Assembly (NCBI GenBank): GCA_016295895.1
Contig: JAEDKI010000106.1
Coordinates: forward strand, 1 to 7,036
Length of the DNA: 7,036 nt
Direction of reading: 5' to 3'
From: Clostridiaceae bacterium
Lineage (GTDB): Bacteria > Bacillota > Clostridia > Oscillospirales > Acutalibacteraceae
Positions 6,926-7,036 of the stretch are shown here, in pieces. Position numbers and translations under genes: made by a program. How positions within the stretch are numbered: the first letter of the stretch is position 1; every line of letters begins with the position of its first letter. The notes under the pieces were generated by a model that had not been told where the DNA came from, made no database searches, and saw only the letters and a program-made list of their open reading frames with translations.

Positions 6926-6936
6926 GTTAACAGTAT
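6921..6936. promoter_or_regulatory. Perfect 16-bp palindrome over the -10 box and start site
   Basis: ATACTGTTAACAGTAT reads the same on both strands without mismatch. It overlaps five of the six -10 bases and the predicted start of transcription, the classic place for a dimeric repressor to block RNA polymerase. Size and symmetry fit TetR- or MarR-like regulators in general; no specific protein can be named. Confidence 0.6.
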
Positions 6937-7036
6937 GGTGTTAGTGCCATATATCTGCATTTGTGAGCAACAATGCCAGAGCCATCCGATAAAAGACGGA
7001 GAACGGTGTGTCTGTTCTCCGTCTTTTATCAGTTTT
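6932..7036 (+). ncRNA. Candidate short structured RNA or attenuated leader (may continue past window)
   Basis: From the predicted start near 6932 to the terminator-like hairpin is only about 100 bases. Between them two hairpins can form. The first is 6934-6951: TATGGTG, loop TTAG, TGCCATA, with two G-T pairs. The second is 6954-6980: TCTGCATTTG, loop TGAGCAA, CAATGCCAGA, nine pairs with one bulged base on each side. ATGG (6935-6938) can instead pair with CCAT (6982-6985), just before the terminator stem, so alternative folds exist. I compared it from memory with fluoride, ZTP, preQ1, TPP, c-di-GMP, purine, THF and T-box patterns and found no match. It could be a small RNA, a riboswitch-like or attenuator leader, or plain untranslated sequence. 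Confidence 0.4.
6988..7036 (+). terminator. Strong intrinsic terminator, possibly bidirectional
   Basis: A perfect 17-bp stem, GATAAAAGACGGAGAAC (6988-7004) with GTTCTCCGTCTTTTATC (7014-7030), around a 9-base loop (7005-7013), followed by AGTTTT at the window edge. Its GC-rich core is flanked by AAAA on the left and TTTT on the right, so both strands show a GC stem followed by T4. It would end the short rightward transcript and read-through from the WG/SH3b gene, and could also stop a leftward transcript from beyond the window. Confidence 0.75.

Noticed and set aside
6935..7036. Open frame of 34 codons from an ATG at 6935 to the window end, with five Cys in the product
   Set aside because: There is no ribosome site, the ATG overlaps the palindrome three bases from the predicted transcript start, and the frame would have to run through a perfect 17-bp terminator hairpin. 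Only the sequence to the right could revive it.

Overview
The window reads as chromosomal DNA of a Gram-positive, anaerobic, gut-type Firmicute. A Clostridia lineage near Ruminococcaceae/Oscillospiraceae fits best. The grounds are a cytoplasmic GH51 arabinofuranosidase for plant arabinan or arabinoxylan, a Thr-rich CAP-domain lipoprotein, a VanR/VanS-type two-component pair, a WG-repeat/SH3b surface protein, purine-rich Shine-Dalgarno sites and vegetative sigma-A-type promoters. The genus is an inference. There is no rRNA, tRNA, insertion sequence or CRISPR array.

The minus strand from about 5468 down to 3 carries five closely packed genes. They are, in transcription order: a GH51 alpha-L-arabinofuranosidase (5396-3918), an 82-residue Cys-rich protein of DUF6171 type (3918-3670, sharing one base with the stop codon before it), an OmpR/PhoB-family response regulator (3636-2899), a sensor histidine kinase with about six membrane segments (2902-935, ATGA overlap with the regulator), and a secreted CAP/SCP-domain lipoprotein with a long Thr-rich linker (911-3). 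No gap exceeds about 35 bases and none holds a terminator, so one polycistronic mRNA from the promoter near 5440-5468 is possible. A second start before the regulator cannot be excluded.

The 218-base intergenic region 5397-5614 is AT-rich and carries divergent promoters: an extended -10 promoter for the arabinofuranosidase, and a good TTGCCC-17-TATAGT promoter for the rightward gene. That gene (5615-6871) encodes a protein with one N-terminal membrane anchor, WG-type beta repeats and a C-terminal SH3b domain, probably exposed outside the membrane.

The right end (6872-7036) has no convincing gene. It holds a near-consensus promoter (TTGACG-17-TATACT), a perfect 16-bp palindrome over its -10 and start site, about 55 bases that can fold into two small hairpins, and a 17-bp perfect-stem hairpin ending in a T-rich run. 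This could be a short regulated RNA or the attenuated leader of a gene beyond the window. It is the least explained part of the window.

Functionally, the arabinofuranosidase trims imported arabino-oligosaccharides. The two-component system probably senses an envelope or extracellular signal. The CAP lipoprotein and the WG/SH3b protein look like envelope proteins. The link between sugar use and envelope signalling rests only on gene order.
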